Assembly (NCBI RefSeq): GCF_026283965.1
Contig: NZ_JAPDPD010000017.1
Location: 1 to 64,000 of the forward strand
Length of the DNA stretch: 64,000 nucleotides
Direction of reading: 5' to 3'
DNA from: Dyella subtropica
GTDB lineage: Bacteria; Pseudomonadota; Gammaproteobacteria; Xanthomonadales; Rhodanobacteraceae
Shown: piece after piece, positions 35,012 through 44,023 of the stretch
How the letters are laid out: each line of letters starts with the position of its first letter
How positions within the stretch are numbered: position 1 is the stretch's first letter
Position numbers and translations under genes: made by a program
Notes under the pieces: model-generated
The model's database searches: none
What the model was told of the DNA's origin: nothing
What the model saw: the letters and a program-made list of their open reading frames with translations, nothing else

Positions 35012-35788
35012 ATGAGTTTTCGGCCCGCTGGTTCCCGGCCCGCTGTTCTTGGATATGCCGTAGCCTTCGTTTTCGCGCTATCCGCCGGTGTGGTTGCGGC
35101 GCAGGACGCCAAGCCCGCCGCCGCGGCCACCGCCCAGCCAGCTGCCGCCACCAGCGCTGAGCACGCCGCTGCTCCCGCTACCGAAGCACCCGCCGGGGCC
35201 AAGCTGGGCGATGCCAGCGCCGGTGCCGGCAAGGCCGCCGCCTGTGGCGCCTGCCACGGCATGGACGGCAACTCCAGCGACGCGCAGTATCCCAAGCTGG
35301 CCGGCCAGAGCCAGCAGTACATCGCTCACCAGCTCACCAACTTCAAGAGCGGCAAGCGCCAGAACCCGATCATGATGGGCATGGCCGCCCCGCTGTCCGA
35401 TCAGGACATGCGCGACATCGGCGCCTACTTCGCCACCAAGACCGCCCTGCCGGGCGTGGCCGATGCGGCGCTGGTCGAGCACGGCCAGAAGCTGTACCGC
35501 GAAGGCGACAACACCCGCGGCATCCCGGCCTGCATGGCTTGCCACAGCATCGACGGCCGCGGCAACCCGGGCGCCATGTACCCGCAGCTGACCAGCCAGC
35601 ACGCCCAGTACATCGAGGCCACGCTGAAAGCCATGCACGATGGCACCAGCTGGGGTGACGACGCCCACGCCAAGATCATGCCGGGCATCGCGCAGAAGCT
35701 CGACGCCAAGGATATCGCCGCGCTGGCCAGTTATATCGAGGGCCTGCACGCCGCCGAAGGCGCCGCCAGCAAGCCTGCCACGCCCTGA
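35012..35788 (+). CDS. Cytochrome c4, diheme
   Basis: Periplasmic di-heme electron carrier of 258 residues. A signal peptide (about 1-30, cleavage near VVAA-QD) is followed by an Ala/Pro-rich spacer of about 35 residues, then two class-I cytochrome c domains with CGACH (78-82) and CMACH (174-178). Axial Met candidates lie in MMGMAAPL and the later KIMPGIAQ. It donates electrons to terminal oxidases. ATG at 35012 with GGAGA upstream. A terminator palindrome follows and two DsbA lipoprotein genes come next. Confidence 0.93.
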   Translation: MSFRPAGSRPAVLGYAVAFVFALSAGVVAAQDAKPAAAATAQPAAATSAEHAAAPATEAPAGAKLGDASAGAGKAAACGACHGMDGNSSDAQYPKLAGQSQQYIAHQLTNFKSGKRQNPIMMGMAAPLSDQDMRDIGAYFATKTALPGVADAALVEHGQKLYREGDNTRGIPACMACHSIDGRGNPGAMYPQLTSQHAQYIEATLKAMHDGTSWGDDAHAKIMPGIAQKLDAKDIAALASYIEGLHAAEGAASKPATP

Positions 35789-35794
35789 TCGATC

Positions 35795-35826
35795 AACGCC
35801 GGCCCCGGGGCCGGCGTTATCGTTTT
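35795..35826 (+). terminator. Terminator after cytochrome c4
   Basis: Perfect palindrome AACGCCGGCCCC / GGGGCCGGCGTT at 35795-35818 followed by ATCGTTTT, six bases after the stop codon. Confidence 0.75.
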
Positions 35827-35851
35827 ACGTCACGACTTTCCGAGGTATCTC

Positions 35852-36745
35852 ATGCTGAAACGCCTGCCTTTCCTGTGTACCGCCCTGTTCGCGCTTGCCG
35901 CATGCAGCAGCAACAGCGACAACGGCAGCGCCGCTCAGCAGCCCGCTCCGACGCCGGCCGCCAGCGCACCCGCGCAGCCAGCACCGGCTGCTCCGGCCTC
36001 GGCCCCTGCACCCGCCGCGGCCAGCACCGCTGCCGCCACTCCAGCTGCTGACAGCGCCAAGCCGGAAGCCGCGCCCGCTGCTGCAACGCCGACCGCGTCC
36101 GCCAAGGCCGAGCCGTTCGTGGACGATGGCAAGTGGGTCGAGGGCAAGCACTACTTCCGCATCGAGCCGGCTCAGCCGAAGATGACCGACACCGACAAGA
36201 TCGAAGTGGTCGAGGTGTTCTCGTACGGCTGCCCGGCCTGCAACCAGTTCCATCCGCTGGTCGACCAGTTCGCCAAGAACATGCCGGCCGGTGCGGTGAT
36301 CGCCTACCTGCCTGCCTCGTTCATGCCGCAGGAAAACTGGCCGATGCTTCAGCGCGCCTACCTCACGGCGCAGGCACTGGGCGTCGCCGAGAAGGGCAAT
36401 GACGCGGTCTACGACGCGGTGTGGAAGAGCGGTGAGCTGAGCGCGATGAAGCCCGGCGGCCAGAGCCTGAAGGCCATGTCGGCACTGCCCACCATCGAGG
36501 ACACCGCCAAGGTCTACGCCAAGTTCGGCGCAGACCCGAAGGAATTCGTCGCTGTGGCCAATTCGTTTGCCATCAACACCAAGGTCAAGCGTGCCGACGA
36601 GCTGGTGAAGGCCTACGGTGTCGAAGGCACGCCGACCATTATCGTCGACGGCAAGTATCGCTTTGACGGCGTTAGCGCCGGCGGTTATTCGCAGGCGATC
36701 GAGCTTGCCCGCTGGCTCGTGGCGAAAGAAGCCGCCGGCAAGTAA
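35852..36745 (+). CDS. DsbA-family thiol:disulfide interchange lipoprotein with Ala/Pro linker
   Basis: A 297-residue lipoprotein: signal ending LAAC (Cys18), a linker of about 70 residues made almost only of Ala, Pro, Ser and Thr, then a DsbA-like thioredoxin fold with CPAC (Cys127, Cys130) after VEVFSYG and a cis-Pro loop EGTPTIIV. It should oxidise or isomerise disulfides in exported proteins while tethered to a membrane. The first of two tandem DsbA genes; the next starts 44 bases downstream. Confidence 0.9.
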   Translation: MLKRLPFLCTALFALAACSSNSDNGSAAQQPAPTPAASAPAQPAPAAPASAPAPAAASTAAATPAADSAKPEAAPAAATPTASAKAEPFVDDGKWVEGKHYFRIEPAQPKMTDTDKIEVVEVFSYGCPACNQFHPLVDQFAKNMPAGAVIAYLPASFMPQENWPMLQRAYLTAQALGVAEKGNDAVYDAVWKSGELSAMKPGGQSLKAMSALPTIEDTAKVYAKFGADPKEFVAVANSFAINTKVKRADELVKAYGVEGTPTIIVDGKYRFDGVSAGGYSQAIELARWLVAKEAAGK

Positions 36746-36789
36746 AGCATCCAGGGCGGCACCACCGTCGTTTTCGCGGAGAGATATTC

Positions 36790-37443
36790 ATGTTCAAGCG
36801 TTTTGCCCGTCTGCGCGTCGTCGCCCTTGTCGGTGGTCTGTTGCTGACCAGCGCCTGCACGGCGTCCAACTCTTCGGCGCCCGCCCCCTACACCGAGGGC
36901 ACCGAATACGTGACCCTGCCGGCCCCCGCACAGCGCTACAGCAGTGACGGCAAGGTGGAAGTGGTCGAGGTGTTCTCCTACGGCTGCGTGCATTGCGCAC
37001 ACTTCGCGCCGATCGCCGAGCAAATGCGTAAGCAACTGCCGGCTGGCGTGGTGTTCAAGCTGGTGCCGGCCGCGTTCAACGACGAGTGGCTGCCTTATGC
37101 CCGCGCCTTCTATGCGGCGAAGCAGCTAGGTGTAGTGGACCAGACCCACCTGGCCTTGTTCCAGGCCAAGTTCGACGAGCACTACCCGATCTCGACGCTG
37201 GATGAACTGGCCGACTTCTACGCCAGCAAGGGCGTGGACCGCGCCAAGTTCCTCAGCATCGCCAGCTCGGACGAAGTAACCGCGCAGATCAAGCGCGACA
37301 TGACCTTCTTCCAGAAATGGCAGATCGACGGCACGCCGACCATCGTGGTCGACGGCAAGTACCGCAATGAGAAAATCAAAACACTGGACCAGCTCTCCGC
37401 CCTCACCCAGTGGCTGGTCAAACGCGAACTCAACGGCAAGTAA
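36790..37443 (+). CDS. DsbA-family thiol:disulfide interchange lipoprotein
   Basis: A 217-residue paralogue of the preceding gene, with signal peptide ending TSAC (Cys23), almost no linker, and a DsbA fold with CVHC (Cys66, Cys69) and the cis-Pro loop DGTPTIVV. The active-site dipeptide VH is close to the PH of E. coli DsbA, so this is the better candidate for the main oxidase. Followed by a hairpin (37455-37479). Confidence 0.9.
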   Translation: MFKRFARLRVVALVGGLLLTSACTASNSSAPAPYTEGTEYVTLPAPAQRYSSDGKVEVVEVFSYGCVHCAHFAPIAEQMRKQLPAGVVFKLVPAAFNDEWLPYARAFYAAKQLGVVDQTHLALFQAKFDEHYPISTLDELADFYASKGVDRAKFLSIASSDEVTAQIKRDMTFFQKWQIDGTPTIVVDGKYRNEKIKTLDQLSALTQWLVKRELNGK

Positions 37444-37454
37444 GCCCCACCTCG

Positions 37455-37479
37455 CAGGGCCGTCCCTTCGACGGCCCTG
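37455..37479 (+). terminator. Hairpin after second dsbA
   Basis: 10-bp stem CAGGGCCGTC (37455-37464) / GACGGCCCTG (37470-37479) with loop CCTTC, 11 bases after the stop; followed by TATTCA, so only a weak U-tract. Confidence 0.55.
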
Positions 37480-37543
37480 TATTCACGTCCGGCTGGGCAT
37501 GCTTGCCGATATCGCTGATGCCCCACCCGTGCACCGTGACCCG

Positions 37544-38353
37544 ATGAACCGCGCCGCTCCTCCTAAAGCCGCCGCACCCGAACGTCGCCTGCGACTGCTG
37601 AGCTGCAACATCCTTGCGGGCGCCAGCGTGCAGCGCTACAGCGAATACCTCACGCGCAGCATCAACGCGGTGCTGCCCGGCCGCAACAAGCTGGACAATC
37701 TCGATCGCCTCGCCGAAGTGCTGCCACAGTTCGACGTGATCGGTCTGCAGGAGGCCGATGCAGGCAGTCTGCGTTCGGGCTTCCTCAACCAGACGCGTTA
37801 TCTGGCCGAAACATCGGGCATGCCGTTCTGGAGCCACCAGCCGAACCGGCCGATGGCGCGGTTAGCGCATTCCGCCAACGGCCTCATCAGCCGGCTGGAA
37901 CCGAGCAGCGTACTGGACTATCCCCTGCCCAGCCGCATTCCCGGACGCGGCGCCCTACTGGCGCGCTTCGGCGAAGGCAACGACGCGCTGGCCGTGATGA
38001 TTGCCCATCTCTCGCTCAGCGCTCCGGCGCGTGCGCGCCAACTCGCCTTCATCGCCGAGGTGCTGCAGGACTATCCGCACGCCGTGCTGATGGGCGATCT
38101 GAATACCGACGCGGGCAGCAACGAGATGCGACACCTGTTCGCCCGATCCAACCTTACCCCGCCGCCGCATCCGACACCGACCTTCCCCAGCTGGAAGCCG
38201 CGCCGTGCGCTGGACCACATCCTCACCACCGACGCGATCCACTTGGACAAGGTGTGGGCGCTACCGCAGGCGTTCTCCGATCACTTGCCGCTGGCAGCGG
38301 AAATTCGCCTGCCCAACCACGTCGCGCCACGCGCGCATAAACTTCGCCGATGA
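37544..38353 (+). CDS. Endonuclease/exonuclease/phosphatase-family protein
   Basis: A 269-residue member of the DNase I-like metal-dependent hydrolase fold. Motifs: LLSCNIL near the N-terminus, the metal Glu of VIGLQEAD (Glu70), MIAHLSL, the Asp/Asn pair of MGDLNTD, and the terminal SDHLPL. Substrates in this family range from nucleic acids to phospholipids, so function is open. No signal peptide from the ATG at 37544 (MNRAAPPK); a longer start at 37499 is possible. Its stop overlaps the next start as ATGA. Confidence 0.8.
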   Translation: MNRAAPPKAAAPERRLRLLSCNILAGASVQRYSEYLTRSINAVLPGRNKLDNLDRLAEVLPQFDVIGLQEADAGSLRSGFLNQTRYLAETSGMPFWSHQPNRPMARLAHSANGLISRLEPSSVLDYPLPSRIPGRGALLARFGEGNDALAVMIAHLSLSAPARARQLAFIAEVLQDYPHAVLMGDLNTDAGSNEMRHLFARSNLTPPPHPTPTFPSWKPRRALDHILTTDAIHLDKVWALPQAFSDHLPLAAEIRLPNHVAPRAHKLRR

Positions 38354-38766
38354 AACCAACCCTGCTGCGTCTCTCCCTGCCCTGGCTGCTGCTCGCCATC
38401 GTCGGCCTGCTCACGGCCGTTATCCGCTATGGCGTGATCGAGCCCAGCGACATGGCGCATCTATGCGATGGCGCCGCCACCAACCCGGTCTGGTGCCCAT
38501 GGCGGCAGGCGGTGGTGCTTGGCTTTCTCAACTACGGCTATGGCTGGGCGGCACTGGTGGTGGCTGCGCTGGCGCTGGCCTGGAAGCATCCCTTTACAGC
38601 CTGGCTGGCCGCTGCGGTGGGCCTGTTCGCGCTGCAGATGTACTGCTACGAAGCCGGCGCCTTCGCCGTGCTGGTGGGCTGTCTGCGCCTACTGCGCCTG
38701 CAGGCGGGAACGTTGCCAGGCGACGAAGACGGGCAAGGCGATAACGAGGTTCAAACCCAGCCATAA
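38350..38766 (+). CDS. Small hypothetical membrane protein
   Basis: A 138-residue protein with about four hydrophobic helices (LPWLLLAIVGLLTAVI, VVLGFLNYGYGWAALVVAAL, FTAWLAAAVGLFALQMY, FAVLVGCLRLL) and a short acidic tail. Two cysteine spots (HLCDG and VWCPW) lie between helices. Family not recognised. It starts within the stop of the EEP gene (ATGA) and its last 78 bases overlap the last bases of the convergent GH17 gene. Confidence 0.75.
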   Translation: MKPTLLRLSLPWLLLAIVGLLTAVIRYGVIEPSDMAHLCDGAATNPVWCPWRQAVVLGFLNYGYGWAALVVAALALAWKHPFTAWLAAAVGLFALQMYCYEAGAFAVLVGCLRLLRLQAGTLPGDEDGQGDNEVQTQP

Positions 38767-40284
38767 CCAAGCCACCGGATTCAATCCGATCTCCTGCACC
38801 ACTACCACGGCAGCCAGCGCAGGCAGCCAGAACGCGAGAAAGCGTTCTTCCAGCTGCAAGCCTGGCGTATCGCGACAACCATCCAGCCATCCGGCCAGCG
38901 CGAAACCGATGCACGGCAGTGCGAACAGCCCCAGCGGGAAGTCGCGGTAACGGCCGTCGAACACCAGCAACAAACCTTCCAACGCCAGTACGAACAGCCA
39001 TCCAAAACGTAGCCAGCCACCGGGTATCGGTTGACGTGGCGCGCCGACGAGGCGAGCCGCGATCCAGCGTGCCAGCACGATGGCCGTACCCAGTGCGATA
39101 AGGCAGGCGCCGATCGACAGCGTCCACTCGAAAGCATTGCGGCAGGCATACAACATCTGCCGGTACTGCCATGCCAGCGCGGTACCGCTCGCAAAGCCCG
39201 CCAGTTTCAGTACCGCCCATCCACGCACGCCACGCCAATCGCGCCGCCATAGCCCAGCCAGCGCGAACAGCCACATGCCCACGACACCGGCGACCCAGCC
39301 CAGCCACCAGCGCGGCTCTTCCGTCACCGGGCCTTGCATGGCGAACTTCGGCTTGGCGTTGACATCGAAGATGCCCCAGTAACCGCCCACCGTACCTTCC
39401 TGCGCGCGCTTCCATGGCTGGTCGAACGCCTCGATCACGTTGTATGGCATCGACACGCTGCCGGCGTACTGCAGGAACTCGCGCATGTAGCGCGCTTCGT
39501 TCACCACGCTGGCGCTCGCTGCGCGACGCGGGCGGCCGGCGCTGGGCCAGCCGGTTTCGCCGATCATCACCTCGCGGCCGGGGAAAGCTTTCTTCACCTG
39601 CGCATAGACATCGGCCACGTGGCGCACCGCGCGCTCCGGCGGCACTGGCTGGTCTTCCCAGTACGGCAGGATGTGGATGGTGAGGTAGTCCACCGCGTCC
39701 ACCATCTCGGGATAGCGCAGCCAGAACTCCCACACGTCGGCGTAGCTCACCGGCACCGAGCGCGGCACCGCGTCGCGCACCTGGCGCACATAGCCCGACA
39801 ATGCCTTCGACGACAGCTCACCGCGCAGCAACACTTCGTTGCCGACGATCACGCCGCGCAGCACTTCCGGATGGGCATTCGCCAAAGCGATGCCCAGCTT
39901 CACCTGCTCCGCGTTGGCCACCGGATCGCGACCCAACCAGATGCCCATCAGCACCTTCATGCCGTAGCGACCAGCAATCTCCGGTACCGCACTCAAGCCC
40001 TGCCCCTGCGAGTAGGTGCGCACGCAATCGAAGCGTTGCGACAAGGCACGCAGGTCGGCGTCGATGCGCTCGGGGCTGACGAAAGCCTTGAGGTCGTAAG
40101 GCGTTTCGCCCGGCTCGCGGAACGGCGCGTAAGACACACAGGCGATGCGCGCCGACGGCGCTTCCGGCAGTGCCACCGGCCGGCCGATCAGCCACCACCA
40201 CAGTGCGCCCGTGCAAGCAGCAAGCACCAGAACCAGCCACACGAAGGTGCGCGCACGGGACGAAGGCGAGGGCGATGACGACAT
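38689..40284 (-). CDS. GH17-type membrane glycosyl hydrolase/transferase (beta-1,3-glucan)
   Basis: A 531-residue protein: one N-terminal helix (about 13-33), a periplasmic GH17 TIM barrel (about 45-310) with acid/base Glu150 in VIVGNEVLLR and nucleophile Glu243 in MIGETGWPSAG, then a C-terminal block of about seven membrane helices. GH17 enzymes act on beta-1,3-glucans; membrane-bound bacterial forms are linked to cyclic or branched periplasmic glucan synthesis. Start ATG at 40284. It ends inside the convergent membrane-protein gene. Confidence 0.82.
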   Translation of the reverse strand: MSSSPSPSSRARTFVWLVLVLAACTGALWWWLIGRPVALPEAPSARIACVSYAPFREPGETPYDLKAFVSPERIDADLRALSQRFDCVRTYSQGQGLSAVPEIAGRYGMKVLMGIWLGRDPVANAEQVKLGIALANAHPEVLRGVIVGNEVLLRGELSSKALSGYVRQVRDAVPRSVPVSYADVWEFWLRYPEMVDAVDYLTIHILPYWEDQPVPPERAVRHVADVYAQVKKAFPGREVMIGETGWPSAGRPRRAASASVVNEARYMREFLQYAGSVSMPYNVIEAFDQPWKRAQEGTVGGYWGIFDVNAKPKFAMQGPVTEEPRWWLGWVAGVVGMWLFALAGLWRRDWRGVRGWAVLKLAGFASGTALAWQYRQMLYACRNAFEWTLSIGACLIALGTAIVLARWIAARLVGAPRQPIPGGWLRFGWLFVLALEGLLLVFDGRYRDFPLGLFALPCIGFALAGWLDGCRDTPGLQLEERFLAFWLPALAAVVVVQEIGLNPVAWLWLGLNLVIALPVFVAWQRSRLQAQ

Positions 40285-40485
40285 GCGCTACCTGTGGGGT
40301 CTGCGCCAACCGCGGCGCCTGGAAAGCGCGCAAGTCTATCAGGCACCCTGCAAAGCCCGCGCCGTGTCACCAACGTTTTAACGCCCCGCTCAGCGGCGAT
40401 TTGCCACCCTGCCGTGCGCACCAGACACCGCAGCTGGAGCAGGGCGGGCTCTTACACTGCGAATAGATCGGCTCAAGGAGTTGTC

Positions 40486-42567
40486 ATGCCCCATCACGCT
40501 GCGCCACGGCGCCTCACCCGCAAGGTGCTCATTGTTCTGTCCGGCTGGCTGCTCGCCGGAAGCGCCACCATGGCGGCCGAACCCAGCGCCGCCCAGCGCG
40601 CGACCTTCAAGCAGGCGTATGCCACCGCCCAGCAAGGTGGCGATAGCTGGCGCCCCCTGGCCAAGGGCCTGACCGACTATCCGCTGTACCCCTATCTGGA
40701 AGCCGCCGCGCTCATGCATGACCTGCGCCAGCTCGAGCGCGCGCCGGTGGACGCTTACCTCAAGCGCTATCCCGACCTGATTCCCGCCAGCGATCTGCGC
40801 CGCGACTACCTGCTTGAACTGGCGCGCCGCAAGGATTGGGCTGGCTTCCTCTCGCTCTACCAGCCCGGCATGGGCGACGCCCTGAGCTGCAACGCGCTGC
40901 AGGCGCAGCTGGCCAACGGTGGCACACTGGATTTCGACCGTGACCTGGCCACGCTGTGGAACAAACCGAGCCTGCCCAGCGCCTGCGACCCGGTGCTCAA
41001 CACGGCGCACGACCAGGGCCTGCTGACCGGCCCGCGCCTGTGGGCGCGTATCGATCGTGCCGCGGACGCCGCGCAGGGCGGCACTATCGCGTCGCTGGCC
41101 GGCTGGCTACCAGCCGATGAAGTGCAAGCCGGACAGCGCTTGGCGATGGCCTTGCGTGACCCGGGCGGTGCCGTGGTGGAAGCCAACAGTTGGCCGGACA
41201 CGCCGCGCCATCGACAGGCCGCCATGCTCGCCTTGGAGCGTCTGGCGCGGCGCCAGTCGGCTGTCGCCGATACGGCATGGCAGAAACTGCAGAACCGCTT
41301 CAACTTCACTCCCGAGCAGCGCGGACGCGTGCTGAACGCCCTGGCCGTCTTTCACGCCACGGATTTCGATGAAAGCGCCCTGCAACGCCTCACCGCCCTA
41401 CCCGCCAGCGCCCAGACCGATGCGAGTCGTGAATGGCGTGTGCGCGTGGCGCTCTCCCAGCAGGACTGGAAGGCCGCACTCGCGGCCGTCGACGCCATGC
41501 CCGCCACCCAGCAACAGGATGGCGAATGGCGCTGGTTCCGCGCCCGCGCCCTGACCGCGCTGAATCGCGACGCCGAAGCACGCAAACTGCTCGCCACGCT
41601 GGCGCAGGAGCCGACCTTCTTCGGTTTTCTCGCCGCCGATCGCCTCGATGCGCCTTATGCGATTTGCCCGCTCGCGCTGCCAAGCGACCCGCAGCGCGAG
41701 CAGGCGCTGTTGGCCAATCGCGGCCTGCTGCGCGCCTTCGAGCTGTACGCCGTGGACCTGCCGAAACAGGCCCGCCGCGAGTGGACCCAGGCGCTGGATG
41801 GCGCCGACCCTGCCACAGTGAAACTGGCCACCGATCTCGCCTACCGCCGCGGCTGGTACGACCGCGCGGTGTTCAACTTCAACAGCGGCGACGCACTGCG
41901 CCACTACGAGCAGCGCTTTCCACTGGCCAGCCAGGATGGCGTCGTGCCGCAGGCCAAACAGGCCGGTATCGACCCTTCCTGGGCCTACGCCATCCTGCGC
42001 GCGGAAAGCGCGTGGATGAGCGACGCGCGCTCCGGCGCCGATGCGCGCGGCCTGATGCAGCTACTGCCCAGCACCGCCGCCTTGGTCGCCAAACGCAACG
42101 GCCTGACCTGGGAGGGTGGCGACTCGCTGTACGACCCGGTCACCAACATCATCCTGGGCACCCGCTACCTGGCCCAGATGGCCGAGCGCTTCAACGGCGC
42201 GCCATGGCTGGCCAGTGCCGCCTACAACGCCGGCCCCGGCAGGGTTGATCAGTGGCTGGCTGCGCGCGGCTCGCTGGCGCCGGATCTATTTGTAGCCAGC
42301 ATCCCGTTCAAGGAAACCCGTGAATACGTGGCACGCGTGATGGCTTTCGCCGTGATCTACGACTGGCGCCTCAACGGCAAGGCCACCACACTGGCCGAAC
42401 GCATGCCGGCGATCGGCCAGGCGTATAAACTTCCAGATGGCCAGACAGCACGCAGACCGGCGGCATGCCCGGTCGTCACAGCACCCGTAGCACCAGCAGA
42501 CACCGGCTCTGTCGCCGCGTCAGCCACCAGCATGGAGCCCACCACCACCTCGGGCTCCGCGCGCTAG
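40486..42567 (+). CDS. slt: Soluble lytic murein transglycosylase
   Basis: Periplasmic peptidoglycan-cleaving enzyme of 693 residues forming 1,6-anhydro-MurNAc ends. A signal peptide (about 1-30, cleavage near TMAA-EP) precedes a large superhelical U/L domain with repeated helices and a C-terminal SLT domain. The catalytic Glu is in AILRAESAW, with GLMQLLPSTA and YNAGPGRVDQWL as the goose-lysozyme motifs. A Pro/Ala/Thr-rich tail of about 40 residues follows. ATG at 40486 with AAGGAG five bases upstream. Confidence 0.94.
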   Translation: MPHHAAPRRLTRKVLIVLSGWLLAGSATMAAEPSAAQRATFKQAYATAQQGGDSWRPLAKGLTDYPLYPYLEAAALMHDLRQLERAPVDAYLKRYPDLIPASDLRRDYLLELARRKDWAGFLSLYQPGMGDALSCNALQAQLANGGTLDFDRDLATLWNKPSLPSACDPVLNTAHDQGLLTGPRLWARIDRAADAAQGGTIASLAGWLPADEVQAGQRLAMALRDPGGAVVEANSWPDTPRHRQAAMLALERLARRQSAVADTAWQKLQNRFNFTPEQRGRVLNALAVFHATDFDESALQRLTALPASAQTDASREWRVRVALSQQDWKAALAAVDAMPATQQQDGEWRWFRARALTALNRDAEARKLLATLAQEPTFFGFLAADRLDAPYAICPLALPSDPQREQALLANRGLLRAFELYAVDLPKQARREWTQALDGADPATVKLATDLAYRRGWYDRAVFNFNSGDALRHYEQRFPLASQDGVVPQAKQAGIDPSWAYAILRAESAWMSDARSGADARGLMQLLPSTAALVAKRNGLTWEGGDSLYDPVTNIILGTRYLAQMAERFNGAPWLASAAYNAGPGRVDQWLAARGSLAPDLFVASIPFKETREYVARVMAFAVIYDWRLNGKATTLAERMPAIGQAYKLPDGQTARRPAACPVVTAPVAPADTGSVAASATSMEPTTTSGSAR

Positions 42568-42585
42568 TCATAAGGTGCGATCGCC

Positions 42586-43533
42586 ATGAAAACGAAGCAA
42601 CTGGTCATCCTCGGCGGCACCGGTTTCGTCGGCAGCTACCTCGTGCCGCGCCTGGCCGCCGATGGCCATCAAATTGTGCTGCTTTCGCGCAACCGCGAGC
42701 GGCGCCGCGAACTGTTCGTGGTTCCCGGCGTGGAGATCCGCAGCGTCGACGTCTACGACGGCAACGCGCTGCGGCGCCAGTTCGAAGGCGCCGATGCGGT
42801 GATCCACATGATCGGCATCCTCAACCCGCAAGGGCCTTACACCTTCCAGGAAACCCACGTCGAACTGCCACGGCGCGTCACCGCGGCCTGTCATGCCGCC
42901 GGCGTCTCGCGCCTGCATCTGATGAGTTCGTTGAAGGCCGGCCAGGGTCTGTCGCAGTACCTCAAGACGCGCGGCGAAGCGGAAAACATCGTGCGCCAGT
43001 CAGGCCTCGACTGGACCATCTACCAATCCAGCGTCATGTTCGGCGCCAACGATGGCCTGGTCAGCCGCTTCGCCAACCTGCTGCACAAAATGCCCGTGTT
43101 GCCGCTCGCACGCGCGCCGTCGCGGCTCGCACCGACCTACGTCGGCGATGTCGCCGACGCCATCTCACACTGCGTCGCCGACGACACCTTGAGCCTGGAT
43201 CGCAGCTTCGAACTGTACGGCCCCGAGGTACTGACCCTGGGCGAGATCGTGCGCAATATCCGCGACACCCTCGGCGTACGCACGCCGATCCTGGAACTAC
43301 CCGACAGCCTGGGACGACTGCAGGCGCAATTCGCCGAACTGATCCCCGGCAAACCCTTCTCCCGCGACAACTTCCTTTCGCTGCGCACCGACTCCGTCGG
43401 CAAGCAAGACGGCTACGCCGCCCTCGGCATCGTCCCGCAGGCACTCACACCGTGGCTGCCGGTATTGCTCAGCGGATCCGTGCGGCAACGACGACTGGAC
43501 CATGCGCGAGTGACGTTTCGCTCGAGGCATTGA
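42586..43533 (+). CDS. NAD(P)-binding epimerase-like protein (complex I NDUFA9 family)
   Basis: A 315-residue atypical short-chain dehydrogenase. It opens with LVILGGTGFVGSYLVPRLA, the NAD(P) glycine motif, and has HMIGIL and a GLDWTIYQSSVMFG segment seen in NDUFA9/YbjT-like proteins. The usual YxxxK is replaced by a Y-x3-R arrangement (QYLKTRGEAE), so it may bind nucleotide without classical catalysis. Starts 18 bases after slt, probably co-transcribed; role unknown. Confidence 0.85.
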   Translation: MKTKQLVILGGTGFVGSYLVPRLAADGHQIVLLSRNRERRRELFVVPGVEIRSVDVYDGNALRRQFEGADAVIHMIGILNPQGPYTFQETHVELPRRVTAACHAAGVSRLHLMSSLKAGQGLSQYLKTRGEAENIVRQSGLDWTIYQSSVMFGANDGLVSRFANLLHKMPVLPLARAPSRLAPTYVGDVADAISHCVADDTLSLDRSFELYGPEVLTLGEIVRNIRDTLGVRTPILELPDSLGRLQAQFAELIPGKPFSRDNFLSLRTDSVGKQDGYAALGIVPQALTPWLPVLLSGSVRQRRLDHARVTFRSRH

Positions 43534-43663
43534 AGCGGGAAGAATCGGCAGGCCGGGGTTCGTTACCGCTCACCTAACGGAGCGCTGCTCTTGCTCTACC
43601 GCTTTTGATCTTCAGGGGTCCCCTGTGCAGCGGTGAGGGCTGGACGATCAGGCCCCGCAGGGG

Positions 43664-43718
43664 GCGCAGGCATGGATGCCTGCGCCTTTTCGACACGACA
43701 GGGATGTCGTGTCGAAAA
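43664..43718. repeat. Two adjacent perfect hairpins
   Basis: First, a 10-bp stem GCGCAGGCAT (43664-43673) / ATGCCTGCGC (43676-43685) with a GG loop. Then a 14-bp stem TTTTCGACACGACA (43687-43700) / TGTCGTGTCGAAAA (43705-43718) with a GGGA tetraloop. A short CCCC-GCA-GGGG stem lies just to the left. Such density of perfect stems suggests a structured repeat or a double terminator. Confidence 0.75.
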
Positions 43719-43789
43719 GCCCGGCCAGACCTCACGAACCCGCAGGCGAAGCCGAAGGGCGCGGAACCGGGGTGGCCTCTCTTTTGGTT

Positions 43790-43975
43790 ACTTTTCTCTG
43801 GCCAAACAGAGAAAAGTGACCCGGCCTCCGGCAGGAGGACGGAAGCCCGCCGCAGGCGAGCCAGACTGCGACAACACGAACATCGAGCGACAACGCCGCT
43901 GGATTCCGACCTACGCCGGAATGACGAAGTAGAAGTGGCGTCGTGAGCGCCAGCCCCTCACCCCAACCCTTCCCC
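43790..43975. repeat. Dispersed multi-hairpin repeat, copy 2
   Basis: Begins with the same 11-bp stem as copy 1 (ACTTTTCTCTG at 43790-43800, CAGAGAAAAGT at 43807-43817) and keeps the order of landmarks: GGAAGCCCGCCGCAGGCGAG, GCGACAAC, GAACAT, CCTACGCCG, a TAGAAG segment, and CCCCTCACCCCAACC. Divergent from copy 1 at many positions, so the family is old or fast evolving. Confidence 0.7.
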
Positions 43976-44023
43976 CCGAGGGGAGAGGAAGCAAAGACAA
44001 GTGCCCATGGCAGAATCCCCCGC

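Larger units (their letters stand above)
43534..44023. other. Intergenic region made of tandem hairpins and a dispersed repeat
   Basis: The 490 bases between the epimerase-like gene and cca contain a run of strong hairpins (43654-43718), then copy 2 of the dispersed repeat (43790-43975) and a C-rich inverted segment (about 43963-44000) just above cca. Open frames of about 100 codons run through it on both strands, but they coincide with repeat DNA and lack ribosome sites. The cca promoter must lie inside or before the repeat. Confidence 0.65.

Noticed and set aside
43605-43946. Open frames of about 100 codons before cca
   Set aside because: They run through hairpins and the dispersed repeat, and the other repeat copy near 8.8 kb does not preserve them.
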